A stretch of 39,978 nt of DNA from Nitrospirota bacterium (GCA_016200255.1 JACQFA010000001.1:1-39978), one strand, 5' to 3'. Positions 16,754 through 26,230 are shown, counted from the first letter of the stretch. The notes: a model not told the origin generated them from the letters alone. Translations and numbers: made by a program.

Positions 16754-17914
16754 ATGGCCTCATTTCTCATCAGACTCCAGCGGCTGATCTACCGGAACCG
16801 GTCGATCACCTTCACGCCGGCCGGAACGCGTTTCATCCTCCTCACGCTGGCGGTCGGTCTCGCCGCGATCAATACCGGAAACAATCTTCTCTACCTCGTC
16901 CTCGGAATGATGCTCAGCCTGATCATCGTCTCGGGCATCCTCTCGGAACAGTCCCTCCGCAAGATCGGGGTCGGCTGGCGGTTCCCCGACCGGATCTTCG
17001 CGCGGCAACCGGTCCCGGCCGAGATGCGGATCACAAACGGCAAACGATACATCCCGTCTTTTTCCTTTCGAGTGGACGAAGAAAGCGCGACGGCTCGTTC
17101 CGTTTATACCTTCAAACTGTCGGCCGGAAAAACGATCGCCTCGCCGCAGTTGACCCGCTTTGAAAAAAGAGGCCTTCGAACCCTGCCCCCGCTCACGCTC
17201 CGCACCACATTCCCGTTCGGGTTCTTTCACAAAAGTCTGATCCGGCCGCAGGTTCAGACCGTCCTAGTCTATCCACGGATTCTTCCAATGCCGCCGGGCC
17301 TCCAGGCCGCGCGCGCGCGGCCCGGACAGGACCACGAAGACCGCCGGCGGGGATTCGGCTCGGAGCTCCACAATCTCCGCGACTATACATCGGCGGACGA
17401 CGCGCGCGGAATTCACTGGAAGGCCTCGGCCCGCGAATCCAAACTGCTCGTCAAGGAATTTGAACGCGAGGAGGAGGGCCGCGCCCGCCTCTTCCTCAGC
17501 CAACATGTCCCGGGAGAGAGGAGATCGGAAGAGATCCTGGAGGATTTTGAACGGGCCGTCGTGCTGACGGCCTCACTGGCCCGGGAGCTCGATCGTCGGG
17601 GGTACGCCGTCAGCCTTCAGACGCTTTCGGAAGAAGCCTCCGGAGATCTGGACGCCATCCTGAAAACGCTGGCGTTGATCCAGCCGATTGATGATATAAC
17701 AGATTCCACCGAAGCGGCGCCGGACCCTCTTCCGCAAAAAATCGCCGCGCTGGGCGCCACCAATGGAGGCGGACGCCGGATCCTGATTCTGCCTTTCGCC
17801 GATCCGCTCTGGGACGGCTTCCGCGGAGGGTTCTCGGAGACTCTCGTGGCCAACGAGCCCCGTTTCATAGAATGGGCCGGGGAAAAGATAAGGATGGAGG
17901 GATCCCGCTCATGA
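16754..17914 (+). CDS. DUF58 domain membrane protein
   Basis: The 386-residue protein has two adjacent membrane helices near the N-terminus (about residues 25-65), an intermediate beta-rich region, and the DUF58 core with LRDYTSADDARGIHWKASAR (about 214-233), the family hallmark. DUF58 proteins are the constant partners of MoxR ATPases and are believed to work with them at the cell envelope; the precise activity is unknown. It starts 21 bases after moxR without a clear Shine-Dalgarno, and its stop codon overlaps the start of the transglutaminase gene (ATGA). Confidence 0.9.
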   Translation: MASFLIRLQRLIYRNRSITFTPAGTRFILLTLAVGLAAINTGNNLLYLVLGMMLSLIIVSGILSEQSLRKIGVGWRFPDRIFARQPVPAEMRITNGKRYIPSFSFRVDEESATARSVYTFKLSAGKTIASPQLTRFEKRGLRTLPPLTLRTTFPFGFFHKSLIRPQVQTVLVYPRILPMPPGLQAARARPGQDHEDRRRGFGSELHNLRDYTSADDARGIHWKASARESKLLVKEFEREEEGRARLFLSQHVPGERRSEEILEDFERAVVLTASLARELDRRGYAVSLQTLSEEASGDLDAILKTLALIQPIDDITDSTEAAPDPLPQKIAALGATNGGGRRILILPFADPLWDGFRGGFSETLVANEPRFIEWAGEKIRMEGSRS

Positions 17915-20070
17915 CGCTCGACCGGGCCTTTCAGATCGCTTCCCGCCTGCTCGCACTGGTCGGACTGCTGTCGCTGATCCTGACAAACGAGTTTTCCTAC
18001 CTGTTCGGTTTCACCGCGATCGCGGCCGTGGCGGCCAGCTTCTTCTTCGTCCTGACCGGAATACCCTTCCGCTTCGACCGCCGGATCTGGACCGGGCTCA
18101 ACCTGGCCGCGCTCCTCTTTTTGGTCGTTGATACCTTCTTTTTCTCCCAATCGCTTTTGAGGGCCAGCACCTATTTCGTGGTCTTTCTCACGATCAACAA
18201 ACTTTTCAATCTCCGAACCCCCCAGGATCATTCTCAGCTTTATCTGATCAGCTTTCTGCAGCTCCTGGCCGCCTCGACCTATACCATCGACGTCACCTTT
18301 ATTATTTCGTTCATCCTTTATCTGCTGACAGCCACCTGGGCGCTGCTGCTTCATCACTTGACGACCGAAGCCGCCCGCGAAGCCGCGCCGGCGTCCGCCC
18401 GGCCGTCGGAAAGGACCTTGCCGGGATTAACGTGGCCTTTTTTCTTCAGCACGAACGGCATCGCGTTTCTTGCGCTGGGATGCACCCTGTTCCTGTTTAT
18501 TCTGATCCCGCGGGTCGGGCTGGGCTTTTTCCACCGGTCCCAATCCAACCTGATCCGGATGTCCGGTTTTTCGGAAGAGGTGGACCTCGGCGCGATCGGG
18601 GCGGTCAAACGGGATTCGACCATCGTCATGCGCGTCCAGCCGTCCCGGCCGCTTCCGGAAGCCGAGGGTGTCTACTGGCGGGGCATGGTCTTCGATAGCT
18701 ACGACGGCCGGAGCTGGCGGAATAGTTTCGGGTTCGGCCGGTTGATCTCCTCGGAAGGCACCGGGGTATTCAATCTTGGATACCGCCAGCACCCGGAACG
18801 AACGATCACCCAAGAGGTGATTTTGGAGCCGCTCGATACCGCCGTGCTCTTCAGCGCGCCGTTCGCGATCCAGATCAACGGCCGGTTCAATGCGCTCCGA
18901 GTCAACGCGATGGACGCCCTCTCCCTGCCGTCAGCCCCGGCCACGCGCACGGACTACATCGTCACCTCCATGCTCCCGCTGCTAACACGCCCCGATGCCG
19001 AGGCCCGGACCCTCTCCTATTCGCTTTCGGTCGCCCGGCCCTATCTTCAAATGCCGGAAGGATCGGACCGGATTGCGCGGCTGGCCCGGGAGATTCTCGA
19101 ACAGTCACCGTCGGCCGTGACCGTCGGGCAGAAGATCGGGGCCATCGAAAAATATCTTAAAACAAATTACCGGTATACCCTGGACGTCAAACCGACGTCA
19201 TCGGGCATGCCGATCGAAGATTTTCTGTTCGGACAGAAGGCCGGCTTCTGCGAGCATTACGCCACCGCCATGACCCTGCTTCTCCGGAGCCTCGGCATCC
19301 CGGCGCGGTTTGTGACCGGTTTCCTGCCCGGCGAATGGAACGAGTTCGGAAAATATTACACCGTCCGCCAGAGCAACGCCCATGCCTGGGTCGAGGTCTG
19401 GTTTCCGGAATCCGGCTGGATCCCGTTCGATCCGACCCCGCCGGCCCCGCCTGAGAATACCACGACTGTTTTGGGATTTCTCGCCCGGTCGATGGATTCG
19501 TTTCAGTGGCGATGGAACCGGTATGTGATTTACTACAGCATCCGGGACCAGATCAGCCTAGCCAAAGAAGTCAAGGACGATACAATGAAATTACGGTTTG
19601 AATTTACTGGACTGATTTCACAAATTTTTATTGTCGTCCAGGGCGTCTTCTTTTCGATGATTGTTCTGCCGTTGACCAACGCGGTGCTTCACCACCCCGT
19701 AATAACGTTGACGATTGGTCTGTTGATATGTATCGTCTCGTTCTCGATGGCACGCCGTCTAAAGCGGTTTGCCAAATCATTCTCTTTTCGATGGCCCGGC
19801 CGGACACGCCGGGCACGAACCGTCCCGTTCTATTTCCAGATGCTCGACCTGCTTCGAGCGAAGGGATTTTCTAAACCGGACACGCTCACGCCGCAGGAAT
19901 TCATCCAAAAAATCCTGGCGCCGCCCTCCCCGCTCCGTCCCGCCGCGGCCGAGTTGACCGGCCTCTACTACCGCGTCCGCTTCGCCGATGTTCCTCTTTC
20001 CGATCGAGAACAACAACGCGTCGTCGAGCTCTTACAGTCTATGAAATCCGCCACGCCCTCGATGACCTGA
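17911..20070 (+). CDS. membrane-bound transglutaminase-like protein (TgpA/DUF3488 type)
   Basis: A 719-residue inner-membrane protein. About six helices occupy residues 8-205, followed by a large periplasmic domain with a transglutaminase-like core: Cys447 (GFCEHYATAM), His491 (NAHAWVEVWF) and Asp507 (IPFDPTP) form the papain-like catalytic triad. One more hydrophobic stretch (about 565-600) and a cytoplasmic C-terminal domain of the DUF4129 type follow (LTPQEFIQKIL). TgpA of Pseudomonas is essential, but its substrate is not settled. ATG 17911 overlaps the DUF58 stop by four bases; the longer in-frame start at 17872 is inside DUF58 and rejected. It completes the moxR operon. Confidence 0.9.
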   Translation: MTLDRAFQIASRLLALVGLLSLILTNEFSYLFGFTAIAAVAASFFFVLTGIPFRFDRRIWTGLNLAALLFLVVDTFFFSQSLLRASTYFVVFLTINKLFNLRTPQDHSQLYLISFLQLLAASTYTIDVTFIISFILYLLTATWALLLHHLTTEAAREAAPASARPSERTLPGLTWPFFFSTNGIAFLALGCTLFLFILIPRVGLGFFHRSQSNLIRMSGFSEEVDLGAIGAVKRDSTIVMRVQPSRPLPEAEGVYWRGMVFDSYDGRSWRNSFGFGRLISSEGTGVFNLGYRQHPERTITQEVILEPLDTAVLFSAPFAIQINGRFNALRVNAMDALSLPSAPATRTDYIVTSMLPLLTRPDAEARTLSYSLSVARPYLQMPEGSDRIARLAREILEQSPSAVTVGQKIGAIEKYLKTNYRYTLDVKPTSSGMPIEDFLFGQKAGFCEHYATAMTLLLRSLGIPARFVTGFLPGEWNEFGKYYTVRQSNAHAWVEVWFPESGWIPFDPTPPAPPENTTTVLGFLARSMDSFQWRWNRYVIYYSIRDQISLAKEVKDDTMKLRFEFTGLISQIFIVVQGVFFSMIVLPLTNAVLHHPVITLTIGLLICIVSFSMARRLKRFAKSFSFRWPGRTRRARTVPFYFQMLDLLRAKGFSKPDTLTPQEFIQKILAPPSPLRPAAAELTGLYYRVRFADVPLSDREQQRVVELLQSMKSATPSMT

Positions 20071-20129
20071 CACTGATCGACGGGATTGACGGCCTGTTGG
20101 GTCTGATATGGACAGGGACGAGGGAGGCT

Positions 20130-20846
20130 TCAGGCTTGATTAAATTTTGGATAGAACTTTTTCAGCAACTCGAACAATTCCCTGTATCCCAACTGTCCCG
20201 GAGCGGTCGGCTGGTCCAGATAGGCATAGGTCAGTAGCGATCCCAGGGCCGGGAAGAAAACGCGCGAAAGCGCGCCGTCTAAACCCATTGCGATGACGAC
20301 GATGTTCTTCATCGCATTCGCGATCGTAAAACCGGCCAGGGTTTGCATATCCTCCGGCTTTGTCGTCCGCGCGGCGATCTTGACGATATCCGCCCCGAAC
20401 GACTTTGCTTCATCCATAATGCCGTTTAACTCATTGAAGGTGGGAGTCCCGTCAAAATTATGATACGAAATGATGGCAATTTTCTTTGCCGCATGGACGG
20501 CCCGGACGACATCCGGCAGTATCGTTTCGGCCGACAGTTCGATATCGACGGCATTCACTTCGGGAATGATTTTCTTGAAAAGTGCAAGCCGCTCCGGCTC
20601 CGGCAAATTCCAAACGCCGCCCTCCGCTTTGATTCGAATCGTGGCGATGGTTGAACAATCTTTAAATCTGCCCGCCTCCCGTAAAACATGCTTAGCGTCA
20701 AAGAAAGCGTACTGGTCGATTCTCAGCTCAACCAGATCCAGTCCCAACTGACGCGCCTCCTGAATCAGATGCGGAGGCGTCGCATCGTTGAGACTGAGGA
20801 CGATTCTCGGCGTTCCGTTGAGTTTTATGGATCCCAGTTTGATCAT
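20130..20846 (-). CDS. aroD: type I 3-dehydroquinate dehydratase
   Basis: AroD converts 3-dehydroquinate to 3-dehydroshikimate in the shikimate pathway through a Schiff base. The 238-residue protein has the type I active-site set: Glu40 and Arg42 (VELRID), His129 (SYHNFDGTP) and the Schiff-base Lys156 (DIVKIA), plus the C-terminal substrate loop around QPTAPGQLGY. Length is normal. It is a single-gene unit with a strong promoter and no aro neighbour. The convergent gap to the transglutaminase gene (20071-20129) holds no clear terminator. The ATG lacks an obvious Shine-Dalgarno in its leader of roughly 15-20 bases. Confidence 0.94.
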   Translation of the reverse strand: MIKLGSIKLNGTPRIVLSLNDATPPHLIQEARQLGLDLVELRIDQYAFFDAKHVLREAGRFKDCSTIATIRIKAEGGVWNLPEPERLALFKKIIPEVNAVDIELSAETILPDVVRAVHAAKKIAIISYHNFDGTPTFNELNGIMDEAKSFGADIVKIAARTTKPEDMQTLAGFTIANAMKNIVVIAMGLDGALSRVFFPALGSLLTYAYLDQPTAPGQLGYRELFELLKKFYPKFNQA

Positions 20847-20868
20847 CGTCTGCCCACTTGGTTTTCCT

Positions 20869-20898
20869 ATGATAGCCCCTAAAAAAAGAAGCTGTCAA
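20869..20898 (-). promoter_or_regulatory. aroD promoter
   Basis: On the minus strand TTGACA (20893-20898) and TATCAT (20869-20874) are 18 bases apart. It is placed back to back with the PilZ promoter; the two -35 elements are about 35 bases apart. Confidence 0.75.
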
Positions 20899-20932
20899 GG
20901 CCAAAGCCTGAAATCACCCGGTCAAAAATTTC

Positions 20933-20961
20933 TTGACACGGCCGGGGCCGTCTGATAGCAT
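20933..20961 (+). promoter_or_regulatory. promoter of the PilZ gene
   Basis: TTGACA (20933-20938) and TAGCAT (20956-20961) have the ideal 17-base spacing. The predicted transcript carries a leader of about 100 bases before the first ribosome site and about 210 before the PilZ start. Confidence 0.7.
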
Positions 20962-21023
20962 CCCGCCGTTCGCGGAAACAGATCGGCGCTTAACCATTCC
21001 ATTGCGCACCGCATCGACCCGGA

Positions 21024-21041
21024 CGGGCATGCCACTGCCCG
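21024..21041 (+). promoter_or_regulatory. leader hairpin upstream of the small ORF and PilZ gene
   Basis: CGGGCA (21024-21029) and TGCCCG (21036-21041) form a perfect six-pair stem with loop TGCCAC, 12 bases before the GAGGAGG ribosome site at 21054. It could modulate access to that site. I compared the leader by eye with the c-di-GMP riboswitch core and did not find a match. Confidence 0.35.
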
Positions 21042-21065
21042 ACCCAAACGGTTGAGGAGGATCCC

Positions 21066-21179
21066 GTGCCCCGGCTTCAAAACCGATCATGCTTTTTTAC
21101 AACCTGCCCAAAATCCTTCATCTCCTTTTCAGACAAACAAAACGCGTTGACCTTGACCCGTTCCAGGAAACATTCATGA
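21066..21179 (+). CDS. 37-codon leader ORF coupled to the PilZ gene
   Basis: A GTG at 21066 follows GAGGAGG (21054-21060) at five bases, the strongest ribosome site in this region. The frame runs for 37 codons and its TGA (21177-21179) overlaps the ATG of the PilZ gene at 21176 (ATGA). The product is basic, without a recognisable domain. The arrangement suggests translational coupling: ribosomes loaded on the small ORF would deliver translation to the PilZ start, which has only AGGAAA upstream. Whether the peptide itself matters is unknown. Confidence 0.45.
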   Translation: MPRLQNRSCFFTTCPKSFISFSDKQNALTLTRSRKHS

Positions 21180-21706
21180 AGATCCGCCTGATAAAATCCG
21201 GGCGCTACGAGGGATATCAAGTCGGCATCAATGCGGAGGACGAAACACTCACGATCGAAAATACCGAGGGGAAGCAGGTGGCCAGCCTCGCGCTGGAGGA
21301 TTTTCTCGACCGTCTGGGCGCAACGAAAAGCGAGTTCAAGCGACAGCATCCCCGGCTTGAGCTAGGAACGCACATCAAATATTTTAATTCCGAGGGCCAG
21401 CTCTGCGACGCGATCGCCAGCAGCCTCGGGGCCGGCGGCCTGTTCATCGATCAATTCAGCCCGCCGCCGATGGGAACTCCGGTCCGCCTCGAGATCCACC
21501 TGCCGGCTTCGAAAAATGTCATCAAGGCCGATTCCAAGGTCGTCTGGATTCGCAAAAGCATCGTAGAAAAGATCTTCTATCCGGGCATGGGCCTCAAGTT
21601 CACCTCGATTGCGGACAAAGACCGCGCCGAGATTCTCCAGTTTATTAAAAAGTTCAACCGGCAAAGAGGCTTCCACGAATTCGGCCCGGACCACACCCCG
21701 GCTTGA
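21176..21706 (+). CDS. PilZ-domain protein
   Basis: PilZ domains bind cyclic di-GMP and pass the signal to motility, biofilm or envelope targets. The 176-residue protein has an N-terminal domain of about 65 residues unlike anything I recognise, then a PilZ barrel (about 70-165) with RQHPR, which fits the RxxxR motif. The second motif, normally D/NxSxxG, reads SLGAGGLFI, with Ser for Asp/Asn and Gly for Ser, so ligand binding is uncertain. ATG 21176 is preferred to the ATG at 21089, which has no ribosome site and lies in the leader ORF. It stands alone between aroD and nfeD, each with its own promoter. A REC-GGDEF-EAL enzyme is encoded 8 kb away. Confidence 0.8.
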   Translation: MKIRLIKSGRYEGYQVGINAEDETLTIENTEGKQVASLALEDFLDRLGATKSEFKRQHPRLELGTHIKYFNSEGQLCDAIASSLGAGGLFIDQFSPPPMGTPVRLEIHLPASKNVIKADSKVVWIRKSIVEKIFYPGMGLKFTSIADKDRAEILQFIKKFNRQRGFHEFGPDHTPA

Positions 21707-21778
21707 AGCACTACGGTGGAGTAGATTAAAAATAGAAATCCATCCATCCCTGGCTCCGCAGAACCCTCCTCGCGTTTC

Positions 21779-21808
21779 TTGACAGCCTGATCCGGAAAAG
21801 ACTATGAT
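21779..21808 (+). promoter_or_regulatory. nfeD-slipin promoter
   Basis: TTGACA (21779-21784) and TATGAT (21803-21808) are 18 bases apart. The -10 contains two ATG codons (21804, 21807) in frame with nfeD, so transcription would start after them and the true start is the next ATG, at 21834. Confidence 0.7.
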
Positions 21809-21833
21809 GTTGATCCTCTCGAGGGTTTTTAAG

Positions 21834-23225
21834 ATGTCTGCTTTCCGACGGACCAGAGCGGTCTTCCGGCTCGTTTCCCTGTCGATGATTGCATCGTCCG
21901 TTTTATTGCTATCCCCGCTTCTGCCCGTGATCGATCTTCCCTTTCAGTCCCGTCCCGTTCTGGCCGACGCATCAAAAGAAACTTCCGGGTCCGCCACGGT
22001 CGATGTCGCCACGTATGAAGGCGTGATCAACCCGGTCGCGGCCGAATACCTGGCTCAGGCGATCGCAGACGCCGCGAAGGATCATGCCGAGGCGCTGGTG
22101 ATACGGATCGACACGCCCGGCGGGCTCGATACCTCGATGCGGATGATCATCAAGGAAATGAGCGCCTCCGAGGTGCCGATCATTGTCTACGTCTCGCCCG
22201 TCGGCGCGCGCGCGGCTTCGGCCGGCGTCTTCATCACGCTGGCGGCCCATATCGCGGCGATGTCACCGGGGACGAATATCGGGGCGGCCCATCCCGTTTC
22301 GATGGGCGGCGGCGAGATGGACAAGGAGATGAAGAAAAAAGTCGAAAACGACGCGGCCGCCTATATCAAATCGATCGCCGAGAAACACGGGCGCAATGTT
22401 CAATGGGCCGAGGACGCGGTGCGGGAAAGCGTCTCGGCCACCGAAACCGAGGCGTTGAAACTAAAGATTATTGATCTTGTCGCGGACGATCTGAACGCTC
22501 TGCTGTCGGCCGTGGATGGTAAAACGGTCGAAACCGCCGTGGGCAGACATACCCTCCGGACGAAAACGGCCGCGCAGAAAGCGTTGCCGATGACCGGCCG
22601 GCTGAAGATTTTGAACGCGTTGAGCGATCCCAACATCGCCTATATCCTGATGCTGCTCGGAACCTACGGCCTGATCTTCGAGCTGTCCAGCCCGGGCGCG
22701 ATCCTGCCGGGCGTCGTCGGCGCGATCTGCATCATCCTGGCCTTTTATTCCTTTCAGGCGCTCCCGATCAATTACGCCGGACTGCTTTTGATCCTGGCCG
22801 CGATCATCATGTTCATCGCCGAGATCAAGGTGTCGAGCTACGGACTGCTGACGGTGGGCGGCGTCATCTCGATGGTCCTGGGCTCGCTGATGCTGATCAA
22901 GACCGATATGCCTTCCATGCAGGTCTCCTTGTGGGTGGTCCTTCCCACGGCGGTCGCGACGGCCGGCTTCTTCATACTGGTGATCGGAATGGCCTGGAAG
23001 ATCCGGAAGCGAAAGCCGGTCGCGGGCATCGAGGGCTTCATCGGCCTCTCCGGTATCGCCAGGACCAAGATCCATCCGAAAGGCCAGGTCCTGATCCAGG
23101 GCGAACTTTGGGAAGCGGTCAGCGCCGAGCCGATCCGGGAAGGCGAACCGGTCGAGGTGACCGGCATCGAGGGATTAAAACTTCATGTCAAAGCGTTACA
23201 AAAATCAAGCGGGGGTAAATCATGA
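21834..23225 (+). CDS. NfeD-family membrane-bound serine protease (ClpP class)
   Basis: Long NfeD proteins are membrane proteases that act with stomatin-like partners in membrane quality control. The 463-residue product has a signal-like hydrophobic segment (about 12-32), a ClpP-type protease domain with [12 protein letters not shown], catalytic Ser129 (ARAASAG) and a Lys in the [15 protein letters not shown] segment (167-169) as probable dyad, about four membrane helices (residues 250-390) and a C-terminal OB-like NfeD domain ([18 protein letters not shown]). ATG 21834 has GAGGG eight bases upstream and lies downstream of the promoter. The stop overlaps the slipin start (ATGA), matching the well-known nfeD-slipin operon. 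Confidence 0.93.
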   Translation: MSAFRRTRAVFRLVSLSMIASSVLLLSPLLPVIDLPFQSRPVLADASKETSGSATVDVATYEGVINPVAAEYLAQAIADAAKDHAEALVIRIDTPGGLDTSMRMIIKEMSASEVPIIVYVSPVGARAASAGVFITLAAHIAAMSPGTNIGAAHPVSMGGGEMDKEMKKKVENDAAAYIKSIAEKHGRNVQWAEDAVRESVSATETEALKLKIIDLVADDLNALLSAVDGKTVETAVGRHTLRTKTAAQKALPMTGRLKILNALSDPNIAYILMLLGTYGLIFELSSPGAILPGVVGAICIILAFYSFQALPINYAGLLLILAAIIMFIAEIKVSSYGLLTVGGVISMVLGSLMLIKTDMPSMQVSLWVVLPTAVATAGFFILVIGMAWKIRKRKPVAGIEGFIGLSGIARTKIHPKGQVLIQGELWEAVSAEPIREGEPVEVTGIEGLKLHVKALQKSSGGKS

Positions 23226-23986
23226 CTCAACTGCTCTTCAGTCTGCCGGGTGTTTTCATCGTCATTGCGCTGTTTCTGTTTGTCTCGCTCAAGGTCCTCA
23301 AGGAATATGAACGCGGCGTGATTTTCTTATTGGGACGGTTTCAGACGGTCAAGGGTCCCGGTTTGATCATCGTCCTACCCGGAATCCAGAGCATGGCGAA
23401 GGTGAGCCTCCGGACCATCGTGATGGATGTCCCGCCGCAGGATGTCATCACGAGGGACAACGTCTCGGTGAAAGTTAACGCCATCATCTATTTCCGCGTG
23501 ATCGACACACAGAAGGCGATCATCCAGGTCGAGGACTACCTCTACGCCACCTCCCAGATCTCGCAGACGACGCTCCGGAGCATCCTGGGGCAGAGCCAGC
23601 TGGACGAGTTGTTGTCCAAGAGGGAGGAGATCAACGCAAAGCTACAGCAGGTAATCGATCAGCAGACCGAGCCCTGGGGCGTCAAGGTCTCGGCCGTGGA
23701 GGTGAAGAACCTCGACCTGCCACAAGAAATGATCCGCGCCATTGCCAAGCAGGCCGAGGCCGAACGGACCCGGCGGGCGAAGGTGATCCATGCCGAGGGC
23801 GAGTTCCAGGCCGCGCAGAAACTGGCCGAGGCCGCGACGGTTTTGAGCCAGAACCCCGCCGCGATCCAGCTCCGGTATCTTCAGACCCTGACCGAGATCG
23901 CCGGGGACAAGAGCTCCACGACGATCTTCCCGGTCCCGATCGACCTTCTGGAACCGTTTTTCAAGCGGCGCGACACCGGAAAGTAA
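23222..23986 (+). CDS. slipin (SPFH/band 7, stomatin-like) membrane protein
   Basis: A 254-residue slipin with one N-terminal membrane helix (about 5-24) and an SPFH domain starting [15 protein letters not shown], then [34 protein letters not shown] and the conserved [15 protein letters not shown]. The C-terminal part is a coiled-coil rich in Ala/Glu/Gln ([30 protein letters not shown], key repeat AEAER/AEGE) that drives oligomerisation. Slipins are substrates and scaffolds of the partner NfeD protease. The length is normal. It ends 14 bases before the convergent ABC permease gene without a visible terminator. Confidence 0.95.
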   Translation: MTQLLFSLPGVFIVIALFLFVSLKVLKEYERGVIFLLGRFQTVKGPGLIIVLPGIQSMAKVSLRTIVMDVPPQDVITRDNVSVKVNAIIYFRVIDTQKAIIQVEDYLYATSQISQTTLRSILGQSQLDELLSKREEINAKLQQVIDQQTEPWGVKVSAVEVKNLDLPQEMIRAIAKQAEAERTRRAKVIHAEGEFQAAQKLAEAATVLSQNPAAIQLRYLQTLTEIAGDKSSTTIFPVPIDLLEPFFKRRDTGK

Positions 23987-24000
23987 CGGACGACCATCCC

Positions 24001-25110
24001 CTACCCCAGCGTCCTTCGGAAGCGCAGCACGCTCAGGGTAAAGATCGCGACGGCGAGAAAGGCCAGCGGAACCACCTGAGGCCAGAGCGTGTCGAGTCCG
24101 GCGCCCTTTAAAAAGATTCCGCGAATGATGATGAGGAAATACCGCACCGGGGAAAGATAGGATAAATCCTGGAAGAAGACCGGCATGTTGGCGATGGGGA
24201 AGGCAAAGCCGGACAGGATCATCATCGGAAGCATGATGAAGAAGGTCGTGATCTGGGCTTGGTTCTGTGTTTTTGAAATCGTCGAAATGAACAGACCTAA
24301 CCCCAGCGTCGTCAGTATGTAGACGCCCGACAGTGCGAACAGGAGCAGAATGCTCCCCCGCACCGGAACGCCGAACCAGAAGATGCCGACCAGCAGAACG
24401 ATCCCAATATCGAAAAAACCGATCACGACGAAAGGCAGCAGCTTCCCGATCATGAGTTCAGACCGCCGGAGCGGCGTGACGATCAACTGCTCGATCGTCC
24501 CGATTTCCTTTTCCTTTACGATCCCCAGCGCCGTCATCATGCTCGTGATCACGATCAGGAGCACGGCCATGACGCCCGGGATCATATAATTTTTACTCAA
24601 CAGCTCCGGGTTGTACCAGACACGCAGCCGATTTTCCACCCTCGATAGACTCTCGACCGGCTTCAGATGGACCTTCGAGGAGAAGGCTTCCGTGATCCGG
24701 TTCATGTAGTTCAGCCCGATCAGTGCCGTGTTGGAATTGCTTCCATCCACGATCGCCTGAACCTCGGCCGGCCGGCCGCCTTGGAGCCGCTGGCCGAAGT
24801 CCGTCGGGATGACAAGAAGAACGACTGCCCGGCCGCGATCGATCCGGGCTATCCCGTCATCGTATCCGTTGACATATTCCTTGACGATAAAATACTCGGT
24901 CGGCGTGAACGCCCGGACATACGCCCGGCTTTCGGCCGTGCGGTTTTGATCCCATACCGCAATTTCGAGATTTTTGATATCGAAGGTCGCGCCGTAGCCC
25001 AGAAGGGTCAGTTGGATGATCGGCGCGATGAACAGGATCGGGAAGAGCCGGGGATCCCGCTGAAGTTGTTTGGCCTCTTTCCAGGCCATGGTCAGCATCC
25101 GTTGGATCAT
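24001..25110 (-). CDS. ABC-2 type permease of an export system (second of two)
   Basis: The 369-residue protein has the ABC-2 exporter plan: an N-terminal helix after RDPRLFPILFIAPIIQLTLLGYG, a large extracytoplasmic loop of about 140 residues, and five more helices, with the family's EKEIGTIEQLIVTPLRRSELMIGK between. The two permeases are similar to each other in layout and would form the heterodimeric channel with the ATPase encoded upstream, as in YbhF-YbhS-YbhR of E. coli. It is the last gene of the five-gene operon, seven bases after the other permease. The substrate (drug, lipid or other) cannot be told. Confidence 0.92.
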   Translation of the reverse strand: MIQRMLTMAWKEAKQLQRDPRLFPILFIAPIIQLTLLGYGATFDIKNLEIAVWDQNRTAESRAYVRAFTPTEYFIVKEYVNGYDDGIARIDRGRAVVLLVIPTDFGQRLQGGRPAEVQAIVDGSNSNTALIGLNYMNRITEAFSSKVHLKPVESLSRVENRLRVWYNPELLSKNYMIPGVMAVLLIVITSMMTALGIVKEKEIGTIEQLIVTPLRRSELMIGKLLPFVVIGFFDIGIVLLVGIFWFGVPVRGSILLLFALSGVYILTTLGLGLFISTISKTQNQAQITTFFIMLPMMILSGFAFPIANMPVFFQDLSYLSPVRYFLIIIRGIFLKGAGLDTLWPQVVPLAFLAVAIFTLSVLRFRRTLG

Positions 25111-25117
25111 CCCGCCC

Positions 25118-26230
25118 TCATCTCATTCGGGTCTCGAACCGCCGGATGCTGATCGTTATCACGACCAGTGCAAACCCCAGAAGAATCAGCGTATGCGGCC
25201 AAACCGCCCCGGCGCCGACCCCCTTTAAGAGAATGGCACGGAGGATGATTAAAAAATTGGTCGACGGAATCAGAAAGCTCACGCCTTGAAGCGGCAGCGG
25301 CATGCTTTCGACCGGAAAGATGAAACCCGACAGAATGAAAGTCGGCAACAGCGTTGTCAAAAGACTGATGAAATAGGCCACGGCGCGCGTCTTGGCGATC
25401 GTCGAGATCAAGAGACCCAGCCCGAGCGTGGCCAGAAGGAAGACCAGCGACTGTGCGAGCAACTGGATCGCGTTCCCACGAAAGGGAACATGAAACACAA
25501 GCACGCCGGTCAAGACGGTCAGGATGATCACGACAAGGCTGATGATCCCGTACGGGAGCATTTTTCCGAGTATCAGTTCCGCCGGCCGGACCGGGCTGGT
25601 CAGCAGTACCTCCAGATTCCCGAGCTCCCGTTCTCTCACGACCGCCATCGCCGGCAGGGCGACGCCGATGATCATGATCAGCATTCCCACGATCCCGGGC
25701 GTGATAAAGATCGTGCTGTTCAAATCCGGATTGAACCAGATCCGGCTTTTGAGTTCGATCGTTTGTGAAAGCGCGGGTCGGGCCGGGGCCGGCGAAAAAT
25801 TGCGCGAATAGTTGCCCAGGACCTGTTCCAGATAGCCGGAAGCGACGCTGGCGGTGTTATTGTCCGACCCGTCGAGAAGGACCTGGACGGGGGCAAGGGT
25901 TCCGGAAGCGATCCGGTCTCCGAACCGGGGCGGGATTTCGATATAAACCTTCGCCGCGCCCCGGTCCAGCAGTTCGGCCTCCCGTCCGCAGGCCTCCGTC
26001 TCGACCAACATAAAATAACCGGAACTGAAAAAAACATCGGCCAGTGCGCGCGACTCGGGCGTGCGATCCCGGTCACAGACGGCCGTCGGAATCCGCTTGA
26101 TGTCGAGATTGATCGCAAACCCGAACAGGATCAGAAGCAGGATCGGCATCAGTACGACCAGTCCCAGCGTCCGCGGATCCCGCCGGATCTCGATAAATTC
26201 CTTGACCATGATCGCCCAGAGACGGTTCAT
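25118..26230 (-). CDS. ABC-2 type permease of an export system (first of two)
   Basis: A 370-residue partner of the following permease with the same plan: N-terminal helix after RDPRTLGLVVLMPILLLILFG, extracytoplasmic domain of about 150 residues (with VQVLLDGSDNNTASVASGYL), and five C-terminal helices; the conserved cytoplasmic segment reads VRERELGNLEVLLTSPVRPAELILGK. It begins 39 bases downstream of the ATPase gene; that gap and the end of the ATPase gene are occupied by a palindromic repeat, which is unusual since the other genes of the operon overlap or nearly touch. Confidence 0.92.
   Translation of the reverse strand: MNRLWAIMVKEFIEIRRDPRTLGLVVLMPILLLILFGFAINLDIKRIPTAVCDRDRTPESRALADVFFSSGYFMLVETEACGREAELLDRGAAKVYIEIPPRFGDRIASGTLAPVQVLLDGSDNNTASVASGYLEQVLGNYSRNFSPAPARPALSQTIELKSRIWFNPDLNSTIFITPGIVGMLIMIIGVALPAMAVVRERELGNLEVLLTSPVRPAELILGKMLPYGIISLVVIILTVLTGVLVFHVPFRGNAIQLLAQSLVFLLATLGLGLLISTIAKTRAVAYFISLLTTLLPTFILSGFIFPVESMPLPLQGVSFLIPSTNFLIILRAILLKGVGAGAVWPHTLILLGFALVVITISIRRFETRMR

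Noticed and set aside
20071..20129. Terminator between the convergent transglutaminase and aroD genes
   Set aside because: No convincing stem-loop with a U run on either strand.
20962..21065. c-di-GMP (GEMM) or other known riboswitch upstream of the PilZ gene
   Set aside because: The conserved core bases of the GEMM class are not found by eye; only a simple six-pair hairpin is evident.
23987..24000. Bidirectional terminator between slipin and ABC permease
   Set aside because: Only 14 bases and no palindrome; termination must occur within the opposing genes or by Rho.
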